A stretch of DNA of 64,000 nucleotides from Tellurirhabdus rosea (GCF_026278345.1 NZ_CP111085.1:1004001-1068000); one strand, 5' to 3'. Positions 34,742 through 42,820 are shown, counted from the stretch's first letter. Made by a program: numbers and translations. The notes: generated from the sequence alone by a model not told the origin.

Positions 34742-35689
34742 TTAGCTAACGGGCAGCATTTTGCGGAGGGTTTCCAGGTCACGGCGCATGGCTTCGTATA
34801 CTTTTTCCTTTGGAATGGTGAGGGTTTTGTTGCCGTGTTCTGCGCCGCCGAGCGGGTATTCGAGGTGCAGCGAAATGGGGGCGTGGAAGTTGGCCGCTTT
34901 CAGGAGGGCAAAAAACGATTTAAAATCGACCATGCCTTCGCCCAGCGGCACGTTGACGACCTGCCATTTACCGTCCCGTTTTTCCCAGACGAAATCCTTG
35001 ATGGCCAGAAACCGGATGTGCGGCATGATCAGCTTCAGCCCATTCGACCAGCTCATGCCGCCTTCGACGGTCGCGTGCCGGATGTCGTACTGAACGCCCA
35101 TATTCGGGCTTTTGATGGCCGTAAGCACCTGGGCCAGATCCCAGACCGCCGCGCCGAAGTTTGTTCCGGCATGATTCTGATACGCACCGGCCAGTCCGTA
35201 CGCCTCGTTCAGTCGGGCCAGTTCGGTCAGTTGCTGCTGGTAGTTCCAGATCGTCGCCGCCACGGGTTGGTTGGGCGGGTAAGGCAGCCAGCCCGTCCGG
35301 TAGCAGCGCACGCCTGTCTGGGCCGCCGTTTCCAGAATGGGGCGGGTGGCCGAATGGTCGGCGGCGGTGATGGCCGTGGTCATCATCAGCAGCGGCAGAT
35401 TCCGTTGCTGGAGAGCCTCGGCGGCGCGCGGCAGCATCTGTTTTGCCAGTGCGGGTTCCACGTGTCCGCCGGGCCGAACGGTCAGGTCCACGCCGTCAAA
35501 GCCGATATCCGAGGCGACGGCTGCCAGTTCGGTAAAATTGAGAAATTGCAGGTGTTTGGAAAAAACATGCACTCCGAACGGTTTCACGGCCCGGGGAGCG
35601 GCTTCGGCCGGTTGGGGCAGGGCCGCCGCAAGGCCGGTAGCCAGCAGACCTTTCAGCACGTCGCGGCGAGGCAGGGAAGTTTCAGACAT
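34742..35689 (-). CDS. Tat-exported sugar phosphate isomerase/epimerase-like protein
   Basis: A 315-aa xylose-isomerase-like TIM-barrel protein (AP_endonuc_2 family). The N-terminus SLPRRDVLKGLLATGLAAAL (~4-23) is a twin-arginine-type signal ending EAAPRA. The core has FDGVDLTVRPGGHVEP, NHAGTNFGAAVWD and QYDIRHATVEGG, with conserved Glu/Asp/His expected for metal binding. The ATG at 35687-35689 is preferred to a GTG eight codons upstream because it gives a compact Tat signal. Periplasmic members of this family are common in Bacteroidota carbohydrate metabolism; the substrate is unknown. Confidence 0.85.
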   Translation of the reverse strand: MSETSLPRRDVLKGLLATGLAAALPQPAEAAPRAVKPFGVHVFSKHLQFLNFTELAAVASDIGFDGVDLTVRPGGHVEPALAKQMLPRAAEALQQRNLPLLMMTTAITAADHSATRPILETAAQTGVRCYRTGWLPYPPNQPVAATIWNYQQQLTELARLNEAYGLAGAYQNHAGTNFGAAVWDLAQVLTAIKSPNMGVQYDIRHATVEGGMSWSNGLKLIMPHIRFLAIKDFVWEKRDGKWQVVNVPLGEGMVDFKSFFALLKAANFHAPISLHLEYPLGGAEHGNKTLTIPKEKVYEAMRRDLETLRKMLPVS

Positions 35690-35777
35690 AGCAGGAAGCG
35701 GTTGTATATCCACAGAAGATCAGGTACGGCACGAATTACTGAAAAAATAGTATGTTTACTTCACAACTTCCTATGCC

Positions 35778-36158
35778 ATGAAAAAATTGCTTTCCACGCT
35801 GTTCACCTTTGCTCTTTTAACCGCTGTTCCGGCGGCCTTTGCCCAGCAGCCGGTTGCCCAGCAGCGATCCGAACCGGCCCCCGCTCCCGCCCTGACGGAG
35901 TATGCCGGAACCTACAAGTTTTCGGACAACGGGTACTTCACCAAACTGACCCTGACGGTTGAGAACGGCAAGCTCTACGGCCAGGTGGACGAAAACGAAA
36001 AATACGAATACGTTCGTCAGACAAACCCCGACGCGTTCAAATCGACCAGTTCCTACGGTTCGCTGTTCACGTTTACCCGCGACGCCGCTTCCAGACAGGT
36101 AACGGGATTCACGATGCAGATTCAGGGCAACGAGATTAGCGGCAAAAAAGAGAAGTAA
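35778..36158 (+). CDS. Small secreted protein, DUF3471-like
   Basis: A 126-aa exported protein. Signal ~1-22 (PAAFAQQ), a proline/alanine-rich linker, then a ~85-residue beta domain: YAGTYKFSDNGYFTKLTLTV, NGKLYGQVDENEKYEYVRQ, FTFTRDAASRQVTGFTMQIQG. This resembles DUF3471, a lipocalin-like beta domain often attached to serine hydrolases, but here it stands alone. The function is unknown. A TATCTTTG (-7-like) motif overlaps its end and may serve the next gene. Confidence 0.75.
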   Translation: MKKLLSTLFTFALLTAVPAAFAQQPVAQQRSEPAPAPALTEYAGTYKFSDNGYFTKLTLTVENGKLYGQVDENEKYEYVRQTNPDAFKSTSSYGSLFTFTRDAASRQVTGFTMQIQGNEISGKKEK

Positions 36159-36160
36159 GT

Positions 36161-36168
36161 TATCTTTG
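36161..36168 (+). promoter_or_regulatory. Probable -7 box of the PAS protein gene
   Basis: TATCTTTG matches TAnnTTTG and lies 59 nt before the ATG at 36227, directly after the previous stop codon. No clear TTTG is at the -33 distance. Confidence 0.4.
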
Positions 36169-36226
36169 CCGTCTCAAACGCTCTGTCCAGCAGCCTTTTA
36201 TTCGACCACCCGCTATCCTTTGTCTT

Positions 36227-36712
36227 ATGTCACCCGAACAAAGTCCACCGGTTTCTTTCGCCTACGACCCGGCCAAAATCCGGGAAATGGAGCAAGAGCT
36301 TGTCAAACTGCGCCGCAACGATCTGCAATACCGAACCCTGCTGGTGAGTATGCCCGCCGGCGTCCTGCTTGAAGACGAAAACCGGGGCATTATCCAGGTC
36401 AACCAGCTTTTCTGCAACCTTTTCGGCATGCCTCAGCAGCCGGACGAACTGATCGGCATCGACTGTTCGCAGTCGGCCGAATACAGCAAACATCTGTTCC
36501 GCGAACCCGAAACGTTTGTCCGCCGCATTGAAGAAATCCTGCACCGGCGCGAACTGGTGACGGGCGAATCCCTCGACATGGCCGATGGCCGCATCCTCGA
36601 ACGCGATTATATTCCGCTTTTTCTGGACGGCTACTACCTCGGGCACCTCTGGCGTTATACGGACGTGACGGAGCAGCGGCGGCTTCTGGAAAAACTCAAA
36701 TCCGTGCAATAA
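36227..36712 (+). CDS. Single PAS domain protein
   Basis: A 161-aa cytoplasmic protein with a short N-terminal coiled coil (~15-28, KIREMEQELVKLRRND) and one PAS fold (~30-150: YRTLLVSMPAGVLLEDENRGII, NQLFCNLFGM, LERDYIPLFLDGYYLGHLWRYTDVTEQ). It ends with a second short helix, the usual junction to a histidine kinase, but no kinase or output domain follows. It may be a stand-alone sensor that binds a partner kinase or a remnant of one; no frameshift is seen downstream. Confidence 0.82.
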   Translation: MSPEQSPPVSFAYDPAKIREMEQELVKLRRNDLQYRTLLVSMPAGVLLEDENRGIIQVNQLFCNLFGMPQQPDELIGIDCSQSAEYSKHLFREPETFVRRIEEILHRRELVTGESLDMADGRILERDYIPLFLDGYYLGHLWRYTDVTEQRRLLEKLKSVQ

Positions 36713-36787
36713 CCGGCCGCCGGGAACTTAATTGTCTATCATTCCCTATCTTTAAATAGAGCAACGTACAAAATAAGGTAGGGAGGC

Positions 36788-37153
36788 ATGGCAAAACGGT
36801 GGTATACATACTTTCTCAGTTTCTGGCTGACCGGACTGCTGGCTGCATGGCTGGCAACCGGCCCGACGGCGTCGGTACCCGCGCGGGTGCAGACACCGTC
36901 GGCAGCCCGGCAACTGGTCCCGAAAGCGCCGTCCGCCGAAGCCGTTCTGCCCGCGCTGAGCCTCTCCCACGTTCACGCTCCGGCGTTTCACCCGCTTCCG
37001 CATTCCTTCGGTAAAGCCGTTTCGTCGGTGCTGTACGCCGACTGGCGGAAGGTTTATGCCCTCTTCCCGGTCGCCAATCCCCGGCCGGTTCCGGTGCGTC
37101 TGGCCTATTTCAGGCATCTTTTCCGGCACGGCATTTCCATCAACGCCCCGTAA
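36788..37153 (+). CDS. Small exported hypothetical protein
   Basis: A 121-aa protein not recognised. A hydrophobic N-terminus (~8-27, FLSFWLTGLLAAWLATG) may be a signal or anchor; the rest is proline-, alanine- and histidine-rich (LSLSHVHAPAFHPLPHSFG). It has a good Shine-Dalgarno (GGGAGG, 4 nt before the ATG), unusual for this window and in favour of a real gene. The composition and codon usage match the neighbours. Confidence 0.6.
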   Translation: MAKRWYTYFLSFWLTGLLAAWLATGPTASVPARVQTPSAARQLVPKAPSAEAVLPALSLSHVHAPAFHPLPHSFGKAVSSVLYADWRKVYALFPVANPRPVPVRLAYFRHLFRHGISINAP

Positions 37154-37273
37154 GGCGGGCTTTTTCTTCTTTTTTCGGGCCGAAACAGGGCGACCACGCT
37201 CCTCTATTCCGGCTTCCAGTCCATTTTATCATCCGGCGCCCCCTGATTTCGGGCGCTCCCAATCGGCTTTTCC

Positions 37274-38185
37274 ATGAATACCATGACTCCCCCCGCGGCC
37301 GTTGCCGCTCCACGGGTTGAAACCCGTTTCAGACGTTATTTCAAAGATTTTTTCCTGATTATCGCCGGTGTGCTGAGCGCCGGAATGGGCCTGAAAGGCT
37401 TTCTGCTGCCCAATAATTTTCTCGACGGCGGCGCGATGGGTATTTCGCTGCTGCTCGAACTGAAGACCGAAATCAATCTGGCGCTGCTGGTCGTGCTGGT
37501 CAATATTCCGTTCATCTGGATGGGCTACCGGCAGATGTCCGGGACGTTCGCCCTGAAAACGTTGCTGGCCATCAGTCTGCTGGCGCTGTGCCTGGTGCTG
37601 GTGCCCTACCCGGTCGTGACGACGGATAAGCTGCTAATCGCCGTTTTCGGCGGCTTTTTCCTCGGCGCCGGCATCGGTCTGGCCATGCGGGGTGGCAGCG
37701 TGCTGGACGGTACGGAAGTGCTGGCCATTTACATCAGCCGCCGCTCTCCCCTGACCGTCGGCGACGTCATTATGATCATCAACGTCCTTATTTTCGGCTC
37801 GGCGGCCATTCTGATCAACATCGAAACGGCCCTCTACGCGATGCTGACGTACCTGGCGGCTTCCAAAACCATCGACTTCCTGATTCACGGGATTGAAGAA
37901 TACACCGCCGTGGTCATTGTCTCGGACGAGCACGAAGCGGTGCGGACGATGATTGCCGAAGATATGAATCGGGGCGTTACGATCCTGAAAGGAGAAAAAG
38001 GCTACGGCAAACGCGGCCGGGAACAGGGGCCGCTCGACATCGATGTTCTGTACACGATTGTGACGCGCCTGGAAGTCACGCGGCTGAAAGACAAGGTGGA
38101 ACAGATTGACGAAAATGCGTTCATCATCCAGCACGGCATCGACGACGCCCGCGGCGGACTGGTGAAAGGCCGCCCGCTGCATTAA
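37274..38185 (+). CDS. YitT family membrane protein (DUF161/DUF2179)
   Basis: A 303-aa protein with about six hydrophobic helices (~30-215) including GLKGFLLPNNFLDGGAMGISLL, the typical YitT repeat, and a C-terminal DUF2179 domain (~220-300: EYTAVVIVSDEHEAVRTMI, MNRGVTILKGEKGYGKR, RLEVTRLKDKVEQIDENAFI). The function of YitT proteins is unproven; the soluble domain is thought to bind a small ligand. The rhodanese gene follows after 77 nt. Confidence 0.88.
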   Translation: MNTMTPPAAVAAPRVETRFRRYFKDFFLIIAGVLSAGMGLKGFLLPNNFLDGGAMGISLLLELKTEINLALLVVLVNIPFIWMGYRQMSGTFALKTLLAISLLALCLVLVPYPVVTTDKLLIAVFGGFFLGAGIGLAMRGGSVLDGTEVLAIYISRRSPLTVGDVIMIINVLIFGSAAILINIETALYAMLTYLAASKTIDFLIHGIEEYTAVVIVSDEHEAVRTMIAEDMNRGVTILKGEKGYGKRGREQGPLDIDVLYTIVTRLEVTRLKDKVEQIDENAFIIQHGIDDARGGLVKGRPLH

Positions 38186-38225
38186 CATTCCGGTTTGGGA
38201 CAAAAGTCACAGACCGAAAGACCGT

Positions 38226-38270
38226 CTGAGCATAGTTTTGAGCTGTAAACCAAGTCAAAACTATGCTCAG
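38226..38270 (+). promoter_or_regulatory. 16-bp perfect palindrome covering the rhodanese start codon
   Basis: CTGAGCATAGTTTTGA (38226-38241) and TCAAAACTATGCTCAG (38255-38270) are perfect reverse complements with a 13-nt loop. The ATG of the rhodanese gene (38263-38265) is inside the right arm, so a transcript starting upstream would hide its own start codon in a stem. The left arm also contains TAGTTTTG (38233-38240), a match to the -7 promoter box, so the same bases may instead be a promoter with an operator. Confidence 0.75.
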
Positions 38271-38565
38271 CTTCATAAAAACCATCTTTGGCGGCTCCGA
38301 AGACGCCACGCTTCAGGAAGTGCTCGCCAAGGACTCCGTCATCATCGACGTTCGGACTCCGGCCGAATTCAGCGGCGGACACGCGCCCCGGGCCATCAAC
38401 ATTCCGCTGGACGAGCTACCCCGCAAAATCGCGTTCATTCGCGCGCAGCAGAAGCCCGTGGTGGTCTGCTGCGCGTCCGGCATGCGCAGCGCCCGCGCCA
38501 AATCCCTGCTGGCCCAAAACGGCATCACAGACGTTCACGACGCCGGAAGCTGGCGAAAGCTGTGA
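38263..38565 (+). CDS. Single-domain rhodanese-like sulfurtransferase
   Basis: A 100-aa rhodanese. VIIDVRTPAEFSGGHAPRAINIPLDEL (~27-52, in part) is the CH2A-type motif with the conserved DVR and GH, and the active-site loop is CCASGMRSAR with Cys70 as the likely persulfide carrier. GlpE/PspE-like enzymes move sulfane sulfur to cyanide or thiols. The start codon is inside a perfect palindrome. A palindrome follows before the OsmC gene. Confidence 0.9.
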   Translation: MLSFIKTIFGGSEDATLQEVLAKDSVIIDVRTPAEFSGGHAPRAINIPLDELPRKIAFIRAQQKPVVVCCASGMRSARAKSLLAQNGITDVHDAGSWRKL

Positions 38566-38570
38566 AAGCG

Positions 38571-38682
38571 GGAAGAGTTTAAGGTTTATAGTTTGGAGCT
38601 TTTGACAGACGGACAAAGGGTGACCAATTGGCTATCACGCATTTAACTATAAACTCTAAACCATAAACCCTAAACTCTTCTC
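38571..38682. repeat. Intergenic palindrome, TTTAAGG word type
   Basis: The left arm GAAGAGTTTAAGGTTTATAG... (38572 on) is mirrored by AACTATAAACTCTAAACCATAAACCCTAAACTCTTC (given here in outline) ending about 38680. Most differences are A/G transitions. The middle (38604-38644) is unrelated GC-richer sequence. It lies between two plus-strand genes. Confidence 0.75.
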
Positions 38683-38718
38683 CAACCCCTTCCACTTCAA
38701 ACCAAAAACTGCTCCCCT

Positions 38719-39177
38719 ATGGAAGCCCATACCTATGAGGTTGACCTTGCTTGGCAGCATGACCGGCTGGGAAAGCTCAGTTCTCCTGTTCTCCGGCAAA
38801 CGCTGGAAGTAGCCACGCCTCCCGAATTTCCCAAAGGCATGCCCGGCATCTGGTCGCCCGAGCACCTGCTGGTAGCGGCCGTCAGCAGTTGCCTGATGAC
38901 AACCTTTCTGGCAATTGCCGAAAATTCAAAGCTGGCCTTTGAGCAGTTCGATTGCCGGGCGGTCGGCACGCTCGAAACGGTCGAAGGCCGGTGGATGGTC
39001 AGCGAAGTCCGGTTGTTTCCCACGGTTGTTGTGGCCCATCCGAACGACCTCGAAAAGGCGGGTCGGGTGCTGGCCAAAGCGGAGAAAGCCTGTCTGATAT
39101 CCAATTCGGTCCGCTCGCAGATAACGATGAATCCCGTCTTTCAGACAGCCGTGCTTTCCGACTCCAACCCATTATAA
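38719..39177 (+). CDS. OsmC/Ohr-family peroxide-protection protein
   Basis: A 152-aa protein of the OsmC fold. GIWSPEHLLVAAVSSCLMTTFLAIA (~47-71) includes the first reactive cysteine, and KAEKACLISNSV (~122-133) carries the second. Family members reduce organic hydroperoxides with dithiols. The neighbouring rhodanese suggests a common thiol or sulfur stress context, but each gene is separated by a palindrome and may be expressed alone. Confidence 0.9.
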   Translation: MEAHTYEVDLAWQHDRLGKLSSPVLRQTLEVATPPEFPKGMPGIWSPEHLLVAAVSSCLMTTFLAIAENSKLAFEQFDCRAVGTLETVEGRWMVSEVRLFPTVVVAHPNDLEKAGRVLAKAEKACLISNSVRSQITMNPVFQTAVLSDSNPL

Positions 39178-39261
39178 ATCAATTAACTGGAACGGCTTTT
39201 TTCTGGATTTTGTTAATTATTCAGCTGGTATTCCGGCCAAGGAACTGTGTCTGATCAAGCC

Positions 39262-39459
39262 ATGAAAAAGCAAAATATTGTCCTGGAACTTTCCCCCGCA
39301 GAAGTGGAGACCCTAAGCTTTCTGATCCGCATCGGCGCCGAGCATCTGACGACCAGCATGGCCCTGCGCGAACGGGCAAAGGTGAGCCTGAAAGATATCC
39401 AGGCCGCCGAGAAGGTCCGGAAGCTGCTGGTGAACCAGGTAGGGCGAAAGGCGGCGTGA
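39262..39459 (+). CDS. Small helical protein, 65 aa
   Basis: A 65-aa protein of unknown function: MKKQNIVLELSPAEVETL, then a helical region SFLIRIGAEHLTTSMALRERAKVSLKDIQAAEKVRKLLVNQ. No membrane segment or cysteine. A GTG 15 nt upstream (39247) is in frame. Codon usage matches the neighbours, and the amphipathic pattern supports a real coding region. Confidence 0.6.
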   Translation: MKKQNIVLELSPAEVETLSFLIRIGAEHLTTSMALRERAKVSLKDIQAAEKVRKLLVNQVGRKAA

Positions 39460-39633
39460 GGGAATTATACAAAAGCGTAAAGCGGAATCGGCCTGGTGGC
39501 GGTTCCGCTTTTTGTTGCCAGCCATTTATTGAAGTTACTTGTCTTTGACTATACACACTTTATTCTGGCCGTGTAGTCTCCTCACACTTACGTCTAGGAT
39601 GAATAAAGCGGCTGGGCAGCGCAAAGCCGTTTC

Positions 39634-39704
39634 TGTCGCGTTGCGACCCAATGTTTGTAGAAAAACAGGCAGGAAGGTACCCGGCGTGCCGTGGGTACGC
39701 CACC
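39634..39704 (+). repeat. Dispersed ~70-bp repeat, copy 1
   Basis: Begins TGTCGCGTTGCGACCCAATG and continues TTTGTAG, ends GTGCCGTGGGTACGCCACC. It shares both ends with copies 2 and 3; the middle ~25 bp is variable. It is arranged head-to-head with copy 2, leaving 14 nt between them, so the pair forms a ~154-bp palindrome. Confidence 0.85.
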
Positions 39705-39718
39705 CTACGCTTACAAAG

Positions 39719-39787
39719 GTGGCGTACCTACGGCACACTCAACGCCCCCTCCATTTAGGGCTACAAACATTGGGTCGCTACGCGACG
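39719..39787 (-). repeat. Dispersed ~70-bp repeat, copy 2 (inverted)
   Basis: On the minus strand it begins GTCGCGTAGCGACCCAATG, passes TTTGTAG and GGGCGTTGAG, and ends GTGCCGTAGGTACGCCACC. Nearly identical in its conserved ends to copies 1 and 3, and closer to copy 3 in the middle (GGCGTTGAG shared). Confidence 0.87.
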
Positions 39788-39852
39788 AATAGACCCTGAT
39801 AGTCAGGCAATCAAGTCGCCCCCGATCCCCAGACTTCCCCCTTCAACCGGCC

Positions 39853-40539
39853 TCAGTCCACCTGCCGATGCTCCGCTTTCGCCAGCAGCGCCCGGATGGG
39901 GGCTACTACCGTTTCGGGATGGGTGAAGAGCGTGAAGTGGTCGCCGGGGACTTCGTGGAACGGCTCTTTGGGCGGTTTGATGATCGTGTCGGCGCGGGCG
40001 TGAATCCGGAGGTCGGGCACCACCGGCTTTAGGGGCTTGACCGGCGTCAGAATCAGGCGCAGCTGGTTCACTACGGCTTCTTTGGGACTGTTTATCAGCC
40101 GATCGAACGCATCTTCAAATATGGAACGCGACGGCTTCTTTTTGTATTCGAGCTGGACGGTCATCCATTTGTACAGGGGCGTAAACACCACCCCGGCCCG
40201 TACCAGCGGCGCCACAACGGCCAGATTTTTCAGCGGAAAGGCCACCCGGTCGGCCTCCGTCCAGGACGCAATCTGCACAATAGGACAGCCGACGCACTGC
40301 TTGATGTGGTAGGCGATCCAGCCGCCCATCGAATGCCCAATCAGCAGATCGTCCGGCGTGAGGGCGTACTGGTCAATAAGTTCTCGGGCAAAATCAGGAA
40401 CGGTCGTCGTTGGACGGGGCTGATCGCCCAGTAGCGACCAGACGTCAACAAAGGTATGGTCGCCGGGAAGTTCAGGCGCTATTTTGCTGAACACAAGCTC
40501 GCTTTCGCCAAAACCGGGAATGAAGAAGACGCGGGGCAT
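39853..40539 (-). CDS. Alpha/beta-fold hydrolase
   Basis: A 228-aa cytoplasmic hydrolase. FIPGFGESELVFSKIA (~6-21) is the oxyanion segment, and LLIGHSMGGWIAYHI (~65-79) the nucleophile elbow with the serine at ~70. The later segment PGDHFTLFTHPE (~207-218) carries the catalytic histidine, with Asp around 190 (RIHARADTII). No signal peptide. The substrate is unknown. It is divergent from the topoisomerase gene, with 156 nt between them that hold no other gene. Confidence 0.85.
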   Translation of the reverse strand: MPRVFFIPGFGESELVFSKIAPELPGDHTFVDVWSLLGDQPRPTTTVPDFARELIDQYALTPDDLLIGHSMGGWIAYHIKQCVGCPIVQIASWTEADRVAFPLKNLAVVAPLVRAGVVFTPLYKWMTVQLEYKKKPSRSIFEDAFDRLINSPKEAVVNQLRLILTPVKPLKPVVPDLRIHARADTIIKPPKEPFHEVPGDHFTLFTHPETVVAPIRALLAKAEHRQVD

Positions 40540-40695
40540 AAAGGCCGGAATGTTTCTGAAAGGGAATTTAGGATATATCGCCTCGTTTATCCAAACGAAA
40601 AACGCCGGTCGTAGAAAAACTTTGCCGGATTCGGCACGGCAACCTGCTAACCCAAACCCATCCCTTCGGAGTTATGTAGGAAATAACTCAACGCA

Positions 40696-41760
40696 ATGGA
40701 TTTACTCGAACTTGCTCAGGACCCCGTGAAGGTCGCCAAAGCAGTTAAATTGCAATACGTCAGCGATTCCATGCCGGGCATCACGCGCCAGCCGGAAGGC
40801 GACCGATTTGTCTACCACGACCCGAAAGGGGAAGAAATAACGGACGAAGCCACGCTGGAACGCATTCGCCAGATGGCCCTGCCGCCAGCCTGGGAACGGG
40901 TCTGGATTTGCCCAAAACCAAACGGACACCTGCAGGCGACGGGTATTGACACCAAAAACCGGAAACAGTACCGCTACCACGCTTCCTGGAACGCCATTCG
41001 CAGCGAAACGAAGTTTTTCCGCATGATCGCTTTCGGCGAACGACTGCCCCAGCTCCGCGAACGGCTCTACAAGGACCTGAAACAACGGGAACTGACGAAA
41101 GAGAAAGTCATCGCCATTGCCCTGAGCGTGATGGAACAGACGCTGATCCGGATCGGCAATGCGGCCTACGAAAAGGAGTACGGCTCCTACGGCCTGACGA
41201 CCCTTAAGGATAAACACGTGCAGGTCGGGACGGAAGCCATCAAGTTTCGCTTCAAAGGAAAGAAAGGCATCTTCCACGACATCAAACTACAGGACCGGCG
41301 GCTCGCCCGGCTGGTGAAAGCCTGCCGCGATATTCCCGGCAAGGAGCTTTTTCAGTACTACGACGAGAACGGCGAACACCGCAGCATCGACTCCGGTATG
41401 GTGAACGACTACCTGCGCGAAACCACCGGGGAGGAGTTTTCGGCCAAAGACTTCCGGACCTGGGCCGGCACGGTCAACGCCCTGCGCATGCTGTCGGAAC
41501 TGGAACCCTGCGAAACGGAAAAGGAGCTGAAAAAGAACGTCAATACCGTCCTTGAAAACGTGGCGCACAAGCTGGGCAATACCCGGACCGTTTGCCGCAA
41601 ATACTACGTCCATCCGCAGGTGCTCGAAGCCTACGAGTGCCAGGACCTCAACCCCTATTTCAAACGCATGTCCCGCTTCCGCCAAACCAGCCAGTACGGC
41701 CTCGACTCAGTAGAAAAGCTGCTGCTGGCGTTTTTGAAGGACAGAGTTAAGGTTGAATGA
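40696..41760 (+). CDS. DNA topoisomerase IB
   Basis: A 354-aa type IB topoisomerase related to the poxvirus enzyme. N-terminal DNA-binding domain (~25-105, PPAWERVWICPKPNGHLQATG), then the catalytic domain with RYHASWNAIRSETKF (~95-109), the Arg/Lys residues in YGSYGLTTLKDKHV (~166-179) and FRTWAGTVNAL (~256-266), and the nucleophile tyrosine Tyr304 in CRKYYVHPQVL. All catalytic positions appear intact. It relaxes supercoils. The TGA stop codon lies at the start of the palindrome that follows. Confidence 0.95.
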   Translation: MDLLELAQDPVKVAKAVKLQYVSDSMPGITRQPEGDRFVYHDPKGEEITDEATLERIRQMALPPAWERVWICPKPNGHLQATGIDTKNRKQYRYHASWNAIRSETKFFRMIAFGERLPQLRERLYKDLKQRELTKEKVIAIALSVMEQTLIRIGNAAYEKEYGSYGLTTLKDKHVQVGTEAIKFRFKGKKGIFHDIKLQDRRLARLVKACRDIPGKELFQYYDENGEHRSIDSGMVNDYLRETTGEEFSAKDFRTWAGTVNALRMLSELEPCETEKELKKNVNTVLENVAHKLGNTRTVCRKYYVHPQVLEAYECQDLNPYFKRMSRFRQTSQYGLDSVEKLLLAFLKDRVKVE

Positions 41761-41858
41761 CTGAATGGTTGAATGACTGAATAGCTTTGCAAATTTTGAC
41801 ACTGCCAAACTATTCAGTCATTCAGTCAATCAATCATTCAGTCATTCAACATTCAATC
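41751..41858. repeat. Convergent intergenic palindrome, GAATGACT word type
   Basis: GGTTGAATGACTGAATGG... on the left is mirrored by TTCAGTCATTCAACATTCAA on the right. The inner core AGCTTTGC/GCCAAACT is a diverged version of the family core. The left arm supplies the TGA stop of the topoisomerase gene (41758-41760), and the right arm ends 1-2 nt before the stop codon of the YetF-like gene. Confidence 0.88.
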
Positions 41859-41859
41859 A

Positions 41860-42576
41860 CTACGTTACCCTCTCCGTCCGCCGGGCCATGACCCAGGTGT
41901 GGTTTTTGCAGCGTTCGCAGGTGCAGATCTGGTCTTTGCGGAGGGCTTTGACGTTGCCGCAGAAACAGCAGGCGAAATAACCGTCGCAACCGATTTGCTG
42001 CATCTGCATCCGGAAGTCGTCGGGGAGGATCGGCAGGCCGTAGCGGGTTTCCGGGTTGGGGTAGAAATAGACGCTCATCTCGCCGTTGGGTTCGCGAATG
42101 GCCGAGCGCACCTGCCCCAGATGCTCCACGCCCGACTGGCGGAGTTCACTGAAAAACTCGTCCAGGCTCAGGTCTTCCGAGTCAAAATCCTCGATGGAAA
42201 ACTGGCCTTCCTTGATGATGTAAACGGGCTTGCCAAGCAGAAATTCCTCTACCTTCTGCTGCTTCAGGATGAGGGCGGTGACCAATCGGTAACAGGAAAT
42301 CATGACGACGAAAACCACCAGCGCCGACAGCAGCGGCACATCGTGGTACAGCATCGGGTCGCCGGCGGCAGAGCCGAGGCCGACAATCAGCACCAGTTCG
42401 AAGACGGACAGTTGCCGCACTTCGCGTTTCCCGGATAATTTGAGCGAAAACAGAATCACGCTGAACATAACCAGCGTCCGCAGGGCCACTTCCCCCAGAT
42501 AAAGCCAGGGAAAGTTGTCAATCAGCATGCGGTGCCAGTCGAACGGCTGCAAATCAGCCTGACCGGGAGCGCTCAT
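41860..42576 (-). CDS. YetF/DUF421 membrane protein with C-terminal zinc-knuckle
   Basis: A 238-aa protein. Three hydrophobic helices (~28-48, 56-72, 82-104) and the YetF core (LKLSGKREVRQLSVFELVLIVGLGSA, DLSLDEFFSELRQSGVEHLGQV) define DUF421, a family linked to spore and stress physiology in Bacillus. The C-terminus (~197-223) adds seven cysteines: Cys197, C203-x-x-C206 and C220-x-x-C223 among them, a probable zinc ribbon. The ATG at 42574-42576 overlaps the stop of the upstream small gene by 4 bp (ATGA), so the pair is coupled; an in-frame ATG 30 codons upstream would overlap that gene and is rejected. Confidence 0.85.
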   Translation of the reverse strand: MSAPGQADLQPFDWHRMLIDNFPWLYLGEVALRTLVMFSVILFSLKLSGKREVRQLSVFELVLIVGLGSAAGDPMLYHDVPLLSALVVFVVMISCYRLVTALILKQQKVEEFLLGKPVYIIKEGQFSIEDFDSEDLSLDEFFSELRQSGVEHLGQVRSAIREPNGEMSVYFYPNPETRYGLPILPDDFRMQMQQIGCDGYFACCFCGNVKALRKDQICTCERCKNHTWVMARRTERVT

Positions 42577-42815
42577 GACGCCTTCCCGCCATGCCCGCTG
42601 TCCGAATGGTCTTTTTTCTCCGGCGCGTGGTCTTTCCGAACTTTCATATCGCGGTTGGCGGCCCATTCCTCCGCCCGGGCCGTGGCGATGGCAATGGCCC
42701 GTCCTTCTTCCATTCCTTCCTCAAGCAGCGCGTTGGCGATCTCGATGGCTTTATTCCGTACCGGCGCCATAAAATTTTTCAAAGAGGCCGGATACTCCTT
42801 TGTGTTCCAGGGCAT
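42573..42815 (-). CDS. YdaT-like small protein
   Basis: An 80-aa cytoplasmic protein. MPWNTKEYPASLKNFMAPVR and KAIEIANALLEEGMEEGRA, then IAIATARAEEWA, closely match the N-terminal half of Bacillus YdaT-like proteins. Unlike YdaT, the C-terminal DUF2188 domain is missing and replaced by a short charged tail rich in His, Asp and Lys (KDHAPEKKDHSDSGHGGK), which may bind metal. It is translationally coupled to the YetF-like gene, supporting a joint function. Confidence 0.8.
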   Translation of the reverse strand: MPWNTKEYPASLKNFMAPVRNKAIEIANALLEEGMEEGRAIAIATARAEEWAANRDMKVRKDHAPEKKDHSDSGHGGKAS

Positions 42816-42820
42816 AAAGC

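Larger units (their letters stand above)
39460..39852. other. Gene-free region holding a paired dispersed repeat
   Basis: The 393-nt gap between the small ORF and the hydrolase gene contains no credible coding region. Its first part (39460-39633) shows nothing except a weak hairpin near 39480-39515 (AGCGGAATCGG / CCGCTTT). The rest holds the inverted repeat pair listed separately. Confidence 0.65.

Noticed and set aside
39460-39852. CRISPR array
   Set aside because: The repeats are only three copies in two loci, inverted, without regular spacers or cas genes.
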